Shown here: positions 16,582 through 26,101 of the stretch, piece by piece | Position numbering within the stretch: position 1 is the first letter of the stretch | Layout: each line of letters opens with the position of its first letter | NCBI GenBank assembly: GCA_944393245.1 | Contig: CALXZM010000002.1 | Coordinates: 1-64,000 of the forward strand | Direction of reading: 5' to 3' | Length of the DNA: 64,000 nt | Origin: an uncultured Alphaproteobacteria bacterium | GTDB taxonomy: Bacteria; Pseudomonadota; Alphaproteobacteria; Rs-D84 | Notes under the pieces: generated by a model | What the model was told of the DNA's origin: nothing | Seen by the model: the letters and a program-made list of their open reading frames with translations, nothing else | Database searches by the model: none | Position numbers and translations under genes: made by a program

Positions 16582-17256
16582 TTACATCCATATATCATCT
16601 GTAACCGGTGCTGTATCATATACCTGCTGTGTGCCACCACCGATTATATTTTCCTTTATCCACACACCTATTTTTCGCTTTGTTTTGGCCCCAACAATGC
16701 GTTCCAGCCGAATGTTTTTAACGGCCATACTTAATTTTCGTTTGTCCCCGGGTGGACTGTATGGTTTTTCCGCGTCAAAGCGTAATACCAATGTGTTTGT
16801 TGGCATTGCACTTTCTGGAATATTTGCAACAAACGGCCCATCGTGACCGACATTCCATGTCGTGATATGTTTATCATTTGCATAAACATTTACAGTCTGA
16901 AAACCGTCCGACGGATTATAAACCCCAAACGCATCAACAACCAACCGTATGCCTGTACCGGCACCATTTGGAATGTATAATCGCATAATTGTTTTTGCCC
17001 CAACCGCACAACGATGCTTTGGTTCATGCGCACCCCAACCGTCCGCAACATTTATAAAATCGTCGCTGTTACCACCGTTGGCAAAAACAATATCAGTTCC
17101 CAAAACATACGGGCGAAAAACTGTTTTGTCAACCGTTGTCGTTGCTATATCAGACGATAATGCGTTATTGTATTCACGACAAAATACAAACCACCCAACC
17201 AGCACCATCGCCGCCAATGTTCCAAAAACAAGTAAAATTCTGACAAGTTTTTTCAT
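16582..17256 (-). CDS. Membrane-anchored beta-sandwich protein, DUF7024-like
   Basis: An N-terminal membrane anchor (about 4-25) is followed by a 150-residue strand-rich domain with GWGAHEPKHRCAVGAKT and FQTVNVYANDKHITTWNVG. This pattern is seen in domains attached to glycosyltransferases and phosphoglycerol transferases (DUF7024-like). The start at 17256 has AAAGGG before it; an in-frame ATG 15 codons upstream would overlap the preceding gene. It lies between the giant glycosyltransferase and the ABC exporter. A role in glycan binding or transfer in the periplasm is inferred. Confidence 0.6.
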   Translation of the reverse strand: MKKLVRILLVFGTLAAMVLVGWFVFCREYNNALSSDIATTTVDKTVFRPYVLGTDIVFANGGNSDDFINVADGWGAHEPKHRCAVGAKTIMRLYIPNGAGTGIRLVVDAFGVYNPSDGFQTVNVYANDKHITTWNVGHDGPFVANIPESAMPTNTLVLRFDAEKPYSPPGDKRKLSMAVKNIRLERIVGAKTKRKIGVWIKENIIGGGTQQVYDTAPVTDDIWM

Positions 17257-17264
17257 GACGCCCT

Positions 17265-20200
17265 TTATAATGTTGCAAAAAATGCTAAATCCATCGAGCA
17301 TAACACCCCGACGGTTTTATCACTGGTGTATCGGGCCTCTATAAACCCCAGGCCACGTTCATTTAATTTATTTATCAACATTTGCCATGTTTCCTGTTCA
17401 CCAATACGGTTCATGTCATCCAACATAATTACAAATGAATCATCCAGATTATCGACTATATCCAATATTTCCGGCCGTGAATAATGTTCACTGCCACGCG
17501 GACCGTCAATCAAAACCAAATTATATTTTGTTTTACCAATAAACTGTTTAAAACCACGATATGTTCTGGATTCATATTGCGGAACAATGTGCGCCATTTC
17601 TGTATCCAGTATATGGGTATATTGTTGCGCATCAGGCATTTGTTTGGCAAAAAATTTTAACCAATCAGACCTGTTTTCTATTATCGTTAACTGTGCATTG
17701 TGTGCACGTGCATATTGTATGGTCAGTTTAGATGATTGGCCCAACCCGCATTCCAGGATATTACCAGGACGCATTTCGTCCAGCACACGATATAACACGT
17801 ATAAAACAATATACGATACAGCCCAACGTCCCGGCGAAACACTTTTATTTGTTAACCACGAACTGTTGATTGTTGTATCATGGTAAACGTGTGCCCAATA
17901 CTGTTCAGCACCGCATCGTATCAATTCAGATTGTAATGCCTGAATATCGTCCCCCAGTGACTTTGATATGTTTTCGCCCATATTTGCCACTTTGTCCATT
18001 TTGGCATTGACGTCCGAACGCAGTCTGGATATTTGTGTTTGTAATTCATCACAACGTTTGCTTAACATCAATATTGTATCATTACGATTTTTTTTCTTGC
18101 GCCGTAATCGCAATACTGGTAATGCGCACAAATACCATACAAAGAATACATATGATGATAATTTGTATGCAAAACTGGTATCATTTATTAAACTGTATAA
18201 TTTATATTTTTTAAACAAAGCATGTACACGTCGCGAATATTGCAAACGTTCCGTCACGGGTAATCTGTTGTATTTGTTTTTAATATCAGAACACCTGGCC
18301 ATGGCCATTTCATCCAAAACCTTGCGCGGGATACCAACGCTTTTCAGGTATTTTAATACCATCGCAACTATTTCCAACCAATCAGAAAAATTACGCATCC
18401 AATTTTGGGTAATTGATGCACCATGTATACGACGCCGGTATAGTTTGTTTTCTATAATACCACAGCGTTGCGCGTTTATAATCGCCTTGGTAAAAAATAT
18501 ATTATCTTCGTAACACAACCCGTCTGGAAAGGTCAATTTATTACGTGATATAAAATCCGCACTGTACATTGTCAGGCATGATGACACCGCCATCTTTGGC
18601 AAGAAATCCCAGCAATCTTTGACAGAAAACACATCTTTGTTAAAACCCTGGGGTAAATATGTAAAATTCCAATATACGTTCGGAATCATTACATCAGAAC
18701 CATCATTAAAATTAGTTCCGCTGAAACTAAGCATATCTAAATCATATAACTTAGCCTGGGTATACAAAATTTCCAGGGCATTTGCGTCCAACCAATCATC
18801 GGAATCTAAAAAATCTATGTATTCCCCGGTTGCGATTTTCAGCGCGTTATTTCTGGAACACGACAAGCCCTGGTTCGATTGATTTATTATTTTTATTCGA
18901 TTATCACGGGCGGCATATTGTTTTAATATTTCCAGCGAGCCGTCCGTTGAACCATCATTTACACATATTATTTCTATATCCCGCAGCGTTTGGTTTATAA
19001 CACTGTCCAAACACTGGGCCAAATATTTTTCAACGTTGTACACCGGGATTATAACAGAAACCCTTGCCCCGTTGTGGTTATCCCATATCTTTGATTTATT
19101 TTGCAAAAAATGCAAAACTGCGGGCTTTACCCAACTGCCGCCCCACCAGTGTACTGTATGCGTATCGGGTTCAATGCAATCATCGGTATATTTACTGCGA
19201 AATCTGTACGGAATGAAATAACGTTCCGGATATAATGTTATTTCAGGCAGATGTATAATTTCTTGATTTTGTTTTTCTGGGAATGGGAATATATCATACC
19301 GACGTAAAAAATAATTAAATATTTGTGGCATGGTATAAATCGGTTCTGTCCAAATTTTTTCATTATAAAAATCAACAATCTGGCCAAACAATTTATTCCC
19401 ACGACGCGCACCACAAATGGCCGGTTCAACCCAATCACCGGTACCATCAATGGAACTCATTTGAATGCCGACAAAGGCCTGGTCGTTCAAAAATTTATCC
19501 ATATTTTTTAATACAGATACATCTGTATCAAAATATATGCCACCATTGTCATACAATGCCTTTATACGAATATAATCCGCAACATAGGCCCACATTTTAC
19601 GGTTATATACCGTTCTGAACCAACGATTAGATTTTAATTCCGTTTGAAAATTAAAATAGTTTGTACTGTTTTCATTTATTTCAACAATTTCATAGTACGG
19701 CAAATATTTCAACCATGAATTTATACACCGTTGCACTTCGGGGCGTTTCGGTTCATTTGCACCCCATACGTAAAATACACGGCGTGGTATTTCATGAAAT
19801 ACACCGCCATCCACCAGAATATTACGCAAAACAATATATTTCTGATTCAATGTGTCGGAATCAAATGGCAATACTGTATCAAATATCTGGGCGTAATTAT
19901 CTGATAAATATTTTGTAAATTGTGAATATAATGATGCGTCATTCACAAATGCATTTCTGGACCAGTATACATGTTCAGTCATAACGCGCATATATGAATT
20001 TTTCAGCGTATTATACACACCAATTTCGCATAATTTATTATAAATATCCGCAAAACATTTTAATAAATCAGTCGGAAAAGTTTGCCTGAACTTAACCGAT
20101 GTTACATTTTGCTTACCCGCCTGTTTGGTTCTGTAATGAATTAAGCGTCGGTCCAATATCGCAATACGTTTTGCTGTGGCGGTGGCAATACATGAAAAAT

Positions 20201-20852
20201 ACGTATCGTTGGCCACCCCCAGATTTTGAAAGCGTATATCATTTTCCATTATAAAACTGCGTCGGTACATACGATTCCACACCCAACAATTACTGAGTGA
20301 AAATATGTCATTCGGCAAATCAGTATATGAAAACACATCTGGGGCCAAATCAGATCGCAATGTCCACGGCACGCATTCATCACGCTGTTCTGAATCATTA
20401 TACAGGAAACAATTGCACATGACCATATCTGCATTTGTTTTGGTCATTTTTGATACCATGGATTCCAACATGTCTGATTCAAAAAAATCATCAGAATCTA
20501 AAAAAGATAAATATTCACCACGGGCAACCGCCAACCCAGCATTGCGCGCCGCCCCAGCACGCAGGTTTTCCTGGTGCAATATTGTTATACGATTGTCATG
20601 CGCGGCATATTCGCGCAATATTTCCAAACTGTCATCCGTGGAATTGTCATCAACACAAATTATTTCAATGTCACGCAGGGTTTGATTTACCACTGAATCC
20701 ATGCATTGACGCAAATAAGGGGCCACATTATAAACCGGCATAATTACCGATACTGTCGGATTGTGCGATATTTTATTACGAACAATAACCTGGGCAATTG
20801 TATCTTGACCGGAATCAGCACTTTTTACATGTATAATATTACTTTTTTTCAT
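17265..20852 (-). CDS. Giant multidomain glycosyltransferase
   Basis: The 1195-residue protein holds four parts in order. A GT-A family 2 domain comes first (about 34-290; VSVIMPVYN, FLDSDDF). Next is a capsular sugar transferase-like domain (about 355-590; RRVFYVWGANEPKRPEV, with DxD in YFDTDVS). A second family 2 domain follows (about 605-880; VSVIIPVYN, DFLDSDDW). After a coiled coil, the last part is a methyltransferase-like domain (about 1000-1195; ILECGLGQSSKLTIQYA, LVLIDGPRG). One chain could therefore add two or three sugars and modify the product. I use the ATG at 20852, which has an upstream GGGG and overlaps the previous gene by 14 bases. No membrane segment is obvious. Confidence 0.82.
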   Translation of the reverse strand: MKKSNIIHVKSADSGQDTIAQVIVRNKISHNPTVSVIMPVYNVAPYLRQCMDSVVNQTLRDIEIICVDDNSTDDSLEILREYAAHDNRITILHQENLRAGAARNAGLAVARGEYLSFLDSDDFFESDMLESMVSKMTKTNADMVMCNCFLYNDSEQRDECVPWTLRSDLAPDVFSYTDLPNDIFSLSNCWVWNRMYRRSFIMENDIRFQNLGVANDTYFSCIATATAKRIAILDRRLIHYRTKQAGKQNVTSVKFRQTFPTDLLKCFADIYNKLCEIGVYNTLKNSYMRVMTEHVYWSRNAFVNDASLYSQFTKYLSDNYAQIFDTVLPFDSDTLNQKYIVLRNILVDGGVFHEIPRRVFYVWGANEPKRPEVQRCINSWLKYLPYYEIVEINENSTNYFNFQTELKSNRWFRTVYNRKMWAYVADYIRIKALYDNGGIYFDTDVSVLKNMDKFLNDQAFVGIQMSSIDGTGDWVEPAICGARRGNKLFGQIVDFYNEKIWTEPIYTMPQIFNYFLRRYDIFPFPEKQNQEIIHLPEITLYPERYFIPYRFRSKYTDDCIEPDTHTVHWWGGSWVKPAVLHFLQNKSKIWDNHNGARVSVIIPVYNVEKYLAQCLDSVINQTLRDIEIICVNDGSTDGSLEILKQYAARDNRIKIINQSNQGLSCSRNNALKIATGEYIDFLDSDDWLDANALEILYTQAKLYDLDMLSFSGTNFNDGSDVMIPNVYWNFTYLPQGFNKDVFSVKDCWDFLPKMAVSSCLTMYSADFISRNKLTFPDGLCYEDNIFFTKAIINAQRCGIIENKLYRRRIHGASITQNWMRNFSDWLEIVAMVLKYLKSVGIPRKVLDEMAMARCSDIKNKYNRLPVTERLQYSRRVHALFKKYKLYSLINDTSFAYKLSSYVFFVWYLCALPVLRLRRKKKNRNDTILMLSKRCDELQTQISRLRSDVNAKMDKVANMGENISKSLGDDIQALQSELIRCGAEQYWAHVYHDTTINSSWLTNKSVSPGRWAVSYIVLYVLYRVLDEMRPGNILECGLGQSSKLTIQYARAHNAQLTIIENRSDWLKFFAKQMPDAQQYTHILDTEMAHIVPQYESRTYRGFKQFIGKTKYNLVLIDGPRGSEHYSRPEILDIVDNLDDSFVIMLDDMNRIGEQETWQMLINKLNERGLGFIEARYTSDKTVGVLCSMDLAFFATL

Positions 20853-22041
20853 TACCAGAACCCCTGTTTTCTGTTGGACGCAATTCCCGTCGTAATTGTT
20901 CATATTCGTCACGCACACGTATTGGATATCGTAAAGCGTGCATTATACGTTGGCCAAATGATGGTTTTGCATCTGACGGTATCGTCACATTACCACCAAT
21001 GGCGCGAATATGGCGTCCTTCGTCACGCCCATTCATTATATAATGTACCAACGGACAAACACCAGCCGCCGCAACGTCTGGATTGTCCGCCAAATACGCA
21101 TTGTTATCAAAACCAGATGATGGATTGCGCCCTTCGCGCCAACCAAATTCCAGATAATGCGATATTGCATCTGCACCCGCGGCGGCGACATCCGGGTATG
21201 TTGTCAAATACCATTTGACATCAAATAAACCCGACGATTTTATATTCGCGCGCATTTTCAGCCGATTATATTTATCACCGTGAATAACACGACAAAAACG
21301 TGCAAATTTTAACCAAAACATTTTTCTGTCCCCTGTTGATATTCTGGTATGTTTTATTTTGTGTTTGCGTTCTATGTACCGTTTGGCGGCCCCCAGTTCC
21401 ACACTGTTTGATATACGTGTGCGGGTGTTGGTATCATCATACAACAACACGCACGAATTCACAAAGTGCGGGGTCGATTTTTTAGTATACAAAAGAATTA
21501 TATCCCAATCAACCAACCTGTGTAATTTTTCATCAAACCCACCATATCGCTTATACAACGATATGTTATGCACAAAAACACCCAAATCTATATAATTTCC
21601 GCGCGCCAGGCTGGCCCAACTGAAATTATCCACCCCAAACACACAGCCGTTACTTTTTCGCATCATTTTTGCATAAAAGCACAGTTTTTCTGGATTTGAA
21701 TGTATCGCGTCGGCAAATGCAGATAAATATCCATCAAACCATTTGTTATCCGTATCACAATACGCAATCCAATCATTTTTAGCATTACGCAACCCAATAT
21801 TTCTGGCAACGCACACGCCAGAATGAATATCCAGGCGAATATACCGTAACCGTCCAGATTTTAATTCATGCAAATATCGGGTGCGAATTATGTTTTCAGT
21901 ATTATCACACGAACAATCATCTACTATTATTAATTCAAAATCATAACCAGACTGACTTAACACGGAATCAACCGCCGTGCATATACAATCACGGCGATTA
22001 CAGGTTGGCATTATTATCGAAAAACGCACCGAATTGTTCAT
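20839..22041 (-). CDS. Family 2 glycosyltransferase with PDV repeats
   Basis: Residues 5-230 form a GT-A family 2 domain (FSIIMPTCNRRDC, ELIIVDDCSCDNTE, AYCDTDNKW). The C-terminus carries two copies of a roughly 35-residue repeat (YLTTYPDVAAAGADAISHYL and YLADNPDVAAAG...VHYI), each ending in G--EGR. These repeats recur in bacterial glycan enzymes, and their function is unclear. The gene follows the RgpF-like gene directly and overlaps the giant transferase by 14 bases, so they are one operon. Confidence 0.82.
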   Translation of the reverse strand: MNNSVRFSIIMPTCNRRDCICTAVDSVLSQSGYDFELIIVDDCSCDNTENIIRTRYLHELKSGRLRYIRLDIHSGVCVARNIGLRNAKNDWIAYCDTDNKWFDGYLSAFADAIHSNPEKLCFYAKMMRKSNGCVFGVDNFSWASLARGNYIDLGVFVHNISLYKRYGGFDEKLHRLVDWDIILLYTKKSTPHFVNSCVLLYDDTNTRTRISNSVELGAAKRYIERKHKIKHTRISTGDRKMFWLKFARFCRVIHGDKYNRLKMRANIKSSGLFDVKWYLTTYPDVAAAGADAISHYLEFGWREGRNPSSGFDNNAYLADNPDVAAAGVCPLVHYIMNGRDEGRHIRAIGGNVTIPSDAKPSFGQRIMHALRYPIRVRDEYEQLRRELRPTENRGSGNEKK

Positions 22042-22980
22042 TTATCTTCTGGACAAAATTTTCATCAACGGAATAAAGTCAAACAAATATACTTTATAAC
22101 AAGTTAATTGCGTTGTGTCGTGCCGTTGCCGATATACAGTGACAATTGGAATTGAAAATAGTGTTAAACGATAATTTTTCTTGTACCGCGGACGTTCATA
22201 TTGCAACGGCATTGATGCGATTCTGATTCCTGTACGCGTGGCGTTATGGAATATTTCATCCACCAGCACTTCTGTTGCAAAAGGATACAAATATTGCATT
22301 CCCAATAAATTATATAATCCCTGCTTTTTCAAAAATGGCATGCCGCGTTTCAGCATTTCCAACGGTTGTTCATACATACTGTGACATACATCGCCGTTTT
22401 CACCACTGATAAGCGTGGACATTTTAAAACCGTGACGCATAACGATTTGCGACAGTCCAACTTCATATTTCAAAACAATCAGTTGTTTATTTTCCTGGGC
22501 ACGTATACCGGCCATAAAATCGCGAATAAAATCACTGGTGGCGACCCGACGACTTAACCCCACGAACCATGATTGAACCTGGACCGGGGTTAATTTATTT
22601 TGAAAATCAATCATTCCAGTTAAATCAACACCACGCGATTCCAAATCTTCTAAGATTCCACTGATATCAAAAAACGGGCCATAAACACTGTCATTAACCA
22701 AATATATCCAATCATACTGATTTAATATGCCATTTTTATCGGCCCATTGATACGCACGTTTGTACGATCCAAAATCATATTCACCATGACGTCGCGCCAC
22801 CGCATATAAAACATGTGGTAAACGCTTTACCGGTGCCAATTCCGCATCCAATGTGTCGTTATCCATAACAAACACAATGTCCCCACAATCAGACAACGCA
22901 CGCAAGTAATGCAGCAAAGTTTCATCTATGATTCCCTGCTTGTCATATCCTGCGAATAAAAACAAACGTTTTTTAGCCAT
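22042..22980 (-). CDS. RgpF-like glycan synthesis protein
   Basis: The 312-residue protein resembles rhamnan synthesis protein F: an N-terminal RLFLFAGYDKQGIIDE, then YDFGSYKRAYQWA and YDWIYLVNDSVYGPF, the hallmark of the family. RgpF proteins are transferases of rhamnan or O-antigen chains. The C-terminal tail has the short hydrophobic motif YLFDFIPLMKI, also seen at the end of the transferase at 48477, perhaps a membrane-contact element. It begins the compact part of the leftward operon. Confidence 0.75.
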   Translation of the reverse strand: MAKKRLFLFAGYDKQGIIDETLLHYLRALSDCGDIVFVMDNDTLDAELAPVKRLPHVLYAVARRHGEYDFGSYKRAYQWADKNGILNQYDWIYLVNDSVYGPFFDISGILEDLESRGVDLTGMIDFQNKLTPVQVQSWFVGLSRRVATSDFIRDFMAGIRAQENKQLIVLKYEVGLSQIVMRHGFKMSTLISGENGDVCHSMYEQPLEMLKRGMPFLKKQGLYNLLGMQYLYPFATEVLVDEIFHNATRTGIRIASMPLQYERPRYKKNYRLTLFSIPIVTVYRQRHDTTQLTCYKVYLFDFIPLMKILSRR

Positions 22981-22983
22981 ATT

Positions 22984-23172
22984 TTAACCCATTATTTGCA
23001 CACACATGCCCAATCTGTGGCGAAATATTAACATCATGGAAAAACAAACGCCAAAAACACGCCACAAATATTTACCCGACATATTTAGGATTTTTATCTT
23101 ATACGTTGGACACGTTTCTGACCACACACTGTTAGCACCCCCAGTTAATAAACCCATATTTACGTTGTTCAT
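22984..23172 (-). CDS. Possible small protein at the head of the glycan operon
   Basis: A 62-codon frame has a good ribosome-binding site (AGGGGACAAA before ATG) and ends three bases before the RgpF-like gene, whose own site is weak. That suggests coupling, but the sequence (SGKYLWRVFGVCFSMMLIF) matches nothing. If it is not coding, 22981-23325 holds no gene. Confidence 0.3.
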   Translation of the reverse strand: MNNVNMGLLTGGANSVWSETCPTYKIKILNMSGKYLWRVFGVCFSMMLIFRHRLGMCVQIMG

Positions 23173-23325
23173 TTTGTCCCCTGCATACAGTTATAAGTTC
23201 CGTGGTCCGCATCTGAACAATCCAACGGTGGTTAAAATGTTCATTTGCCCCTAGGAATATATAATAGTAAAAATAATACTGGAATCAAGTAATATTTTAT
23301 TGCAAACTGTTGACCGTCAGAAAGT

Positions 23326-23931
23326 TTAATTTTGTGTATCTAACCCCTTGAAAAATCGATATATTGTCGTTACAGAAACACCCAATTTTTTAGATATTTT
23401 TAATTTAGAATATCCCATATCATACATATGCAAAATATGGTCGTGACGACCATCCAATTTATGCCGTTTATTACGACTGCCACGGGCACGCCCCAATTTT
23501 TGTCCACGCGCACGGCGCAGTGCCAATGCCTCTTTGGTACGACGTGATATTAAATCCCGTTCTATTTCTGCACTTAATCCGAATGCAAATGCCAAAACCT
23601 TGCTTTGAATATTATCGCCCAATTCATAATCGTCTTTTACAGTATACAACCGCGCCCCAACATTCATACAATGTTCCAAAATGCGCATTATCATAAATAA
23701 TTTACGCCCCAACCGTGATAATTCAGAACATATCAAAACGTCGCCCGCGCATAAATTACGTAAACACTTTCCCAATTCACGTTGGGACGGTTCACTGGTA
23801 CCCGAAACGCCGGAATCATTAATATATCGTTCTATTATCAGGCCTAAATTGCGGGCTTTATTTTCTATACCAACCTTTTGATTTTCACAATCCTGGTGAT
23901 CTGTGCTGACACGAATGTATCCGTATACCAT
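23326..23931 (-). CDS. Mpi-like serine recombinase (DNA invertase)
   Basis: This 201-residue protein has the resolvase domain with catalytic S9 (YIRVSTDHQ), SELSRLGRKL, the E helix AEIERDLISRRTKEALALRR and a C-terminal helix-turn-helix (SKLKISKKLGVSVTTIYRFF). It is close to master invertases such as Mpi of Bacteroides, which flip promoters of capsule loci, and is paralogous to the recombinase at 151. It lies in the glycan island, upstream of the operon and reading the same way. The inverted repeats at 12518-12602 are a candidate substrate. Confidence 0.85.
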   Translation of the reverse strand: MVYGYIRVSTDHQDCENQKVGIENKARNLGLIIERYINDSGVSGTSEPSQRELGKCLRNLCAGDVLICSELSRLGRKLFMIMRILEHCMNVGARLYTVKDDYELGDNIQSKVLAFAFGLSAEIERDLISRRTKEALALRRARGQKLGRARGSRNKRHKLDGRHDHILHMYDMGYSKLKISKKLGVSVTTIYRFFKGLDTQN

Positions 23932-23989
23932 ATTAATTCTCCTGATTTTTGGTTATACGAATTGATTATGTAAAAAAACAAAACCAGAA

Positions 23990-24016
23990 AAATAAAAAAC
24001 GCCCCGAATGGGGGCG
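23990..24016 (-). terminator. Terminator after the DUF378 gene
   Basis: On the minus strand CGCCCC-CATTC-GGGGCG is followed by a T-rich tail. Confidence 0.75.
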
Positions 24017-24043
24017 AATTGACATGAAAATACTGATTTTATA

Positions 24044-24259
24044 TCAGCGTTCGTCACGATGTGCCGGTCTGTCGATAAACATCCAAATAACCCAAACCAA
24101 CGCAGCAATACCAATTATGCTGTAAACAATGCTGCTGGCGATGGTGGCCGGCCCAAAGATAAACGCAACTAAGTCAAAACCAAAGATTCCAATCAATCCC
24201 CAGTTAAGGGCACCAATAATGGTCAATGGCATTAAAACAAAGGTTGTCAGTCCTCTCAT
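24044..24259 (-). CDS. DUF378 small membrane protein
   Basis: A 71-residue protein with two membrane helices (about 5-30 and 38-62) and the family signature ALNWGLIGIFGFDLVAFIFG. AAAAGGAG precedes the start. DUF378 proteins are widespread small inner-membrane proteins of unknown function. It has its own terminator and seems to be a single-gene unit. Confidence 0.8.
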   Translation of the reverse strand: MRGLTTFVLMPLTIIGALNWGLIGIFGFDLVAFIFGPATIASSIVYSIIGIAALVWVIWMFIDRPAHRDER

Positions 24260-24433
24260 CTGTTTTTTCTCCTTTTCAAGGTTCGTTACTTGTCTTGTAT
24301 TAAGACACTGATTATTATATATGCTTTTATTAACGCATGCAATCGCAATACTGCATTTGGGAAAACGTTCTTAATCCATAAAAACCGTGGCCCACAGACA
24401 TACACACGGTTGCGAATTGCCGCAATTACATTG

Positions 24434-25108
24434 TTAATTTATAATATGTTTTATCGCATAATCAGCCATCATTAATCCAAAAATTCCAGTGACCGTTATT
24501 GCAGAACCAAATACGCGACCAGGCAAAACAGTTTCAGACGGAACCTGGGCCGAATAAACAACATCAAAATCTGGCAAATGTTCCATACGAACCAATTTAC
24601 GAATTTTCGCCGCCAATGGACAAACGGATGTTTTTGATATTTTTGAAACCCTGATTTGCGTGGGGTCGGTCTTGCGGGCCGCGCCCATACTGGATATAAA
24701 TGGGATATTTCGGGTGTTACACCATTTATATAACGCAATCTTTGACGGAACTGAATCTATGGCATCCAATACAAAATCTGGTGTTATATTCAGAATTGTT
24801 TTGTCGTCAAAAAACAAATTCAGGGCCGTAACGCAAATATTCGGGTTTATGTCGCGAATACGCGCCATTGCAACATCAACCTTTGGTTGACCAACTGTTG
24901 AATCCAGTGCAAACAATTGGCGATTTATATTTGATTCATCGATACTGTCAAAATCTATCAAAATCAAATTGCCAACGCCACTGCGGGCCAATGCTTCAAC
25001 CGCAAACGAACCAACCGCCCCACACCCAACAACCATAACAGTTGATTGTTGCAATTTATTAATTGCATCATTTCCAAACAGTAAACGCGTTCTGTGCAGT
25101 CTGTCCAT
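24434..25108 (-). CDS. tcdA: tRNA threonylcarbamoyladenosine dehydratase
   Basis: TcdA (CsdL/YgdL) is an E1-like enzyme that uses ATP to cyclise the t6A base at position 37 of ANN-decoding tRNAs. The 224-residue protein shows the E1-type nucleotide site GCGAVGSFAVEALARSGVG (about 27-45), the following acidic strand LIDFD, DESNINRQL, and the SMGAARK loop. The start overlaps the tatD end by 41 bases. A truncated, inverted copy lies at 12282. This is the intact one. Confidence 0.88.
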   Translation of the reverse strand: MDRLHRTRLLFGNDAINKLQQSTVMVVGCGAVGSFAVEALARSGVGNLILIDFDSIDESNINRQLFALDSTVGQPKVDVAMARIRDINPNICVTALNLFFDDKTILNITPDFVLDAIDSVPSKIALYKWCNTRNIPFISSMGAARKTDPTQIRVSKISKTSVCPLAAKIRKLVRMEHLPDFDVVYSAQVPSETVLPGRVFGSAITVTGIFGLMMADYAIKHIIN

Positions 25109-25829
25109 TTTCTAATATCCCGATTGTATTTTTATACACTATATCAGCCATATCATTCATCGCAATTGATTTTATTTCCGCAATACGACGTATAACATCC
25201 ACAACCACGGCGGGATTTGAATTATCACTTTCAACCAAAATCCTGTTGGGTGGGGTCATACGAATACATTCGGCCACACGTACGCGACCTGTATCCATAA
25301 CCACAGGCGAATAAGAAAAATAAAAATCATATTCAGATGCCAACCGTTGCATTATTTCAACAGAACCTGTAAAAGAATGCGCAATCATAACAGGCGGTAA
25401 ATTTCTGCGATTTAATTTCAAAATATGCAGCATACGTTCCCACGCCCCAACACAATGAATAAATATCGGCCGCGCCATATCACACGCGATTTTCATCTGT
25501 GAAATAAAGACTGATTCCTGGGTCGGCATATTTGGGTGGTTTTTATCTAAACCAACTTCGCCCACCATCAGGGTTGGAAATCGACGCAATATTTCGCGCA
25601 TTTTGTCGTTCCACCCCGGTATCAGCCCCGCAATATGCCACGGATGAACCCCAATACACCCATATACACATGAATATTTTTGTGACAAATCAACAACAAT
25701 ATCCCAATCCGTCGGCGACGTGGCATTACATATCGCACCAACAACCCCCGCCGCCGTCATGCGCGATATTGCGGAATTTATATCCGTACAATCCTGTAAA
25801 TGACAATGTGAATCAATATATTTTGGCAT
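25068..25829 (-). CDS. tatD: TatD-family metal-dependent hydrolase
   Basis: This 253-residue TIM-barrel hydrolase has the metal ligands of the family: DSHCH near residue 7, the GEVGLDK glutamate near 95, IHCVGAW, AHSFTGS near 155, and the late aspartate in VESDN. TatD proteins are Mg-dependent 3'-5' DNA/RNA exonucleases and D-tyrosyl deacylase-like enzymes. Compared with the broken copy at 11607 it has a longer C-terminus that overlaps tcdA. It is the right flank of the glycan island. Confidence 0.85.
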   Translation of the reverse strand: MPKYIDSHCHLQDCTDINSAISRMTAAGVVGAICNATSPTDWDIVVDLSQKYSCVYGCIGVHPWHIAGLIPGWNDKMREILRRFPTLMVGEVGLDKNHPNMPTQESVFISQMKIACDMARPIFIHCVGAWERMLHILKLNRRNLPPVMIAHSFTGSVEIMQRLASEYDFYFSYSPVVMDTGRVRVAECIRMTPPNRILVESDNSNPAVVVDVIRRIAEIKSIAMNDMADIVYKNTIGILENGQTAQNAFTVWK

Positions 25830-25993
25830 GGCGTTACAGTTTTATATTCATTATAAATATGATATTTTTTTGTAATAAAAAAGCAAAAATTATTATACAT
25901 CGTATTTTTTCTTGATTTTTGTTTTTTTCTGTGGCAAAATTAGGCCCGAACTTTGGAAAAGGTGACGCTTGCGTCCCTTTCCGGTTCAGTTTT

Positions 25994-26069
25994 GGGAACA
26001 TAGCTCAGTTGGTAGAGCAAATGACTTTTAATCATTGGGTCCAGGGTTCGAGTCCCTGTGTTCCCACCA
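25994..26069 (+). tRNA. tRNA-Lys (anticodon TTT)
   Basis: A 76-base cloverleaf: acceptor GGGAACA with TGTTCCC, D arm GCTC-GAGC, anticodon stem AATGA-TCATT with loop CTTTTAA, T arm CAGGG-CCCTG, encoded CCA. The leader just before it contains an imperfect GGAAA...TTTCC hairpin. Confidence 0.97.
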
Positions 26070-26076
26070 CAATAAA

Positions 26077-26101
26077 CCCGCGGATTTCCGCGGGATTTTT
26101 A
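26077..26101 (+). terminator. Terminator after tRNA-Lys
   Basis: CCCGCGG-ATTT-CCGCGGG followed by six T. The stem also serves as the 3' end of the convergent gene at 26099. Confidence 0.85.

Noticed and set aside
11607-25829. Composite transposon
   Set aside because: No transposase, IS ends or target duplications are visible; the inverted flanks are diverged housekeeping genes.
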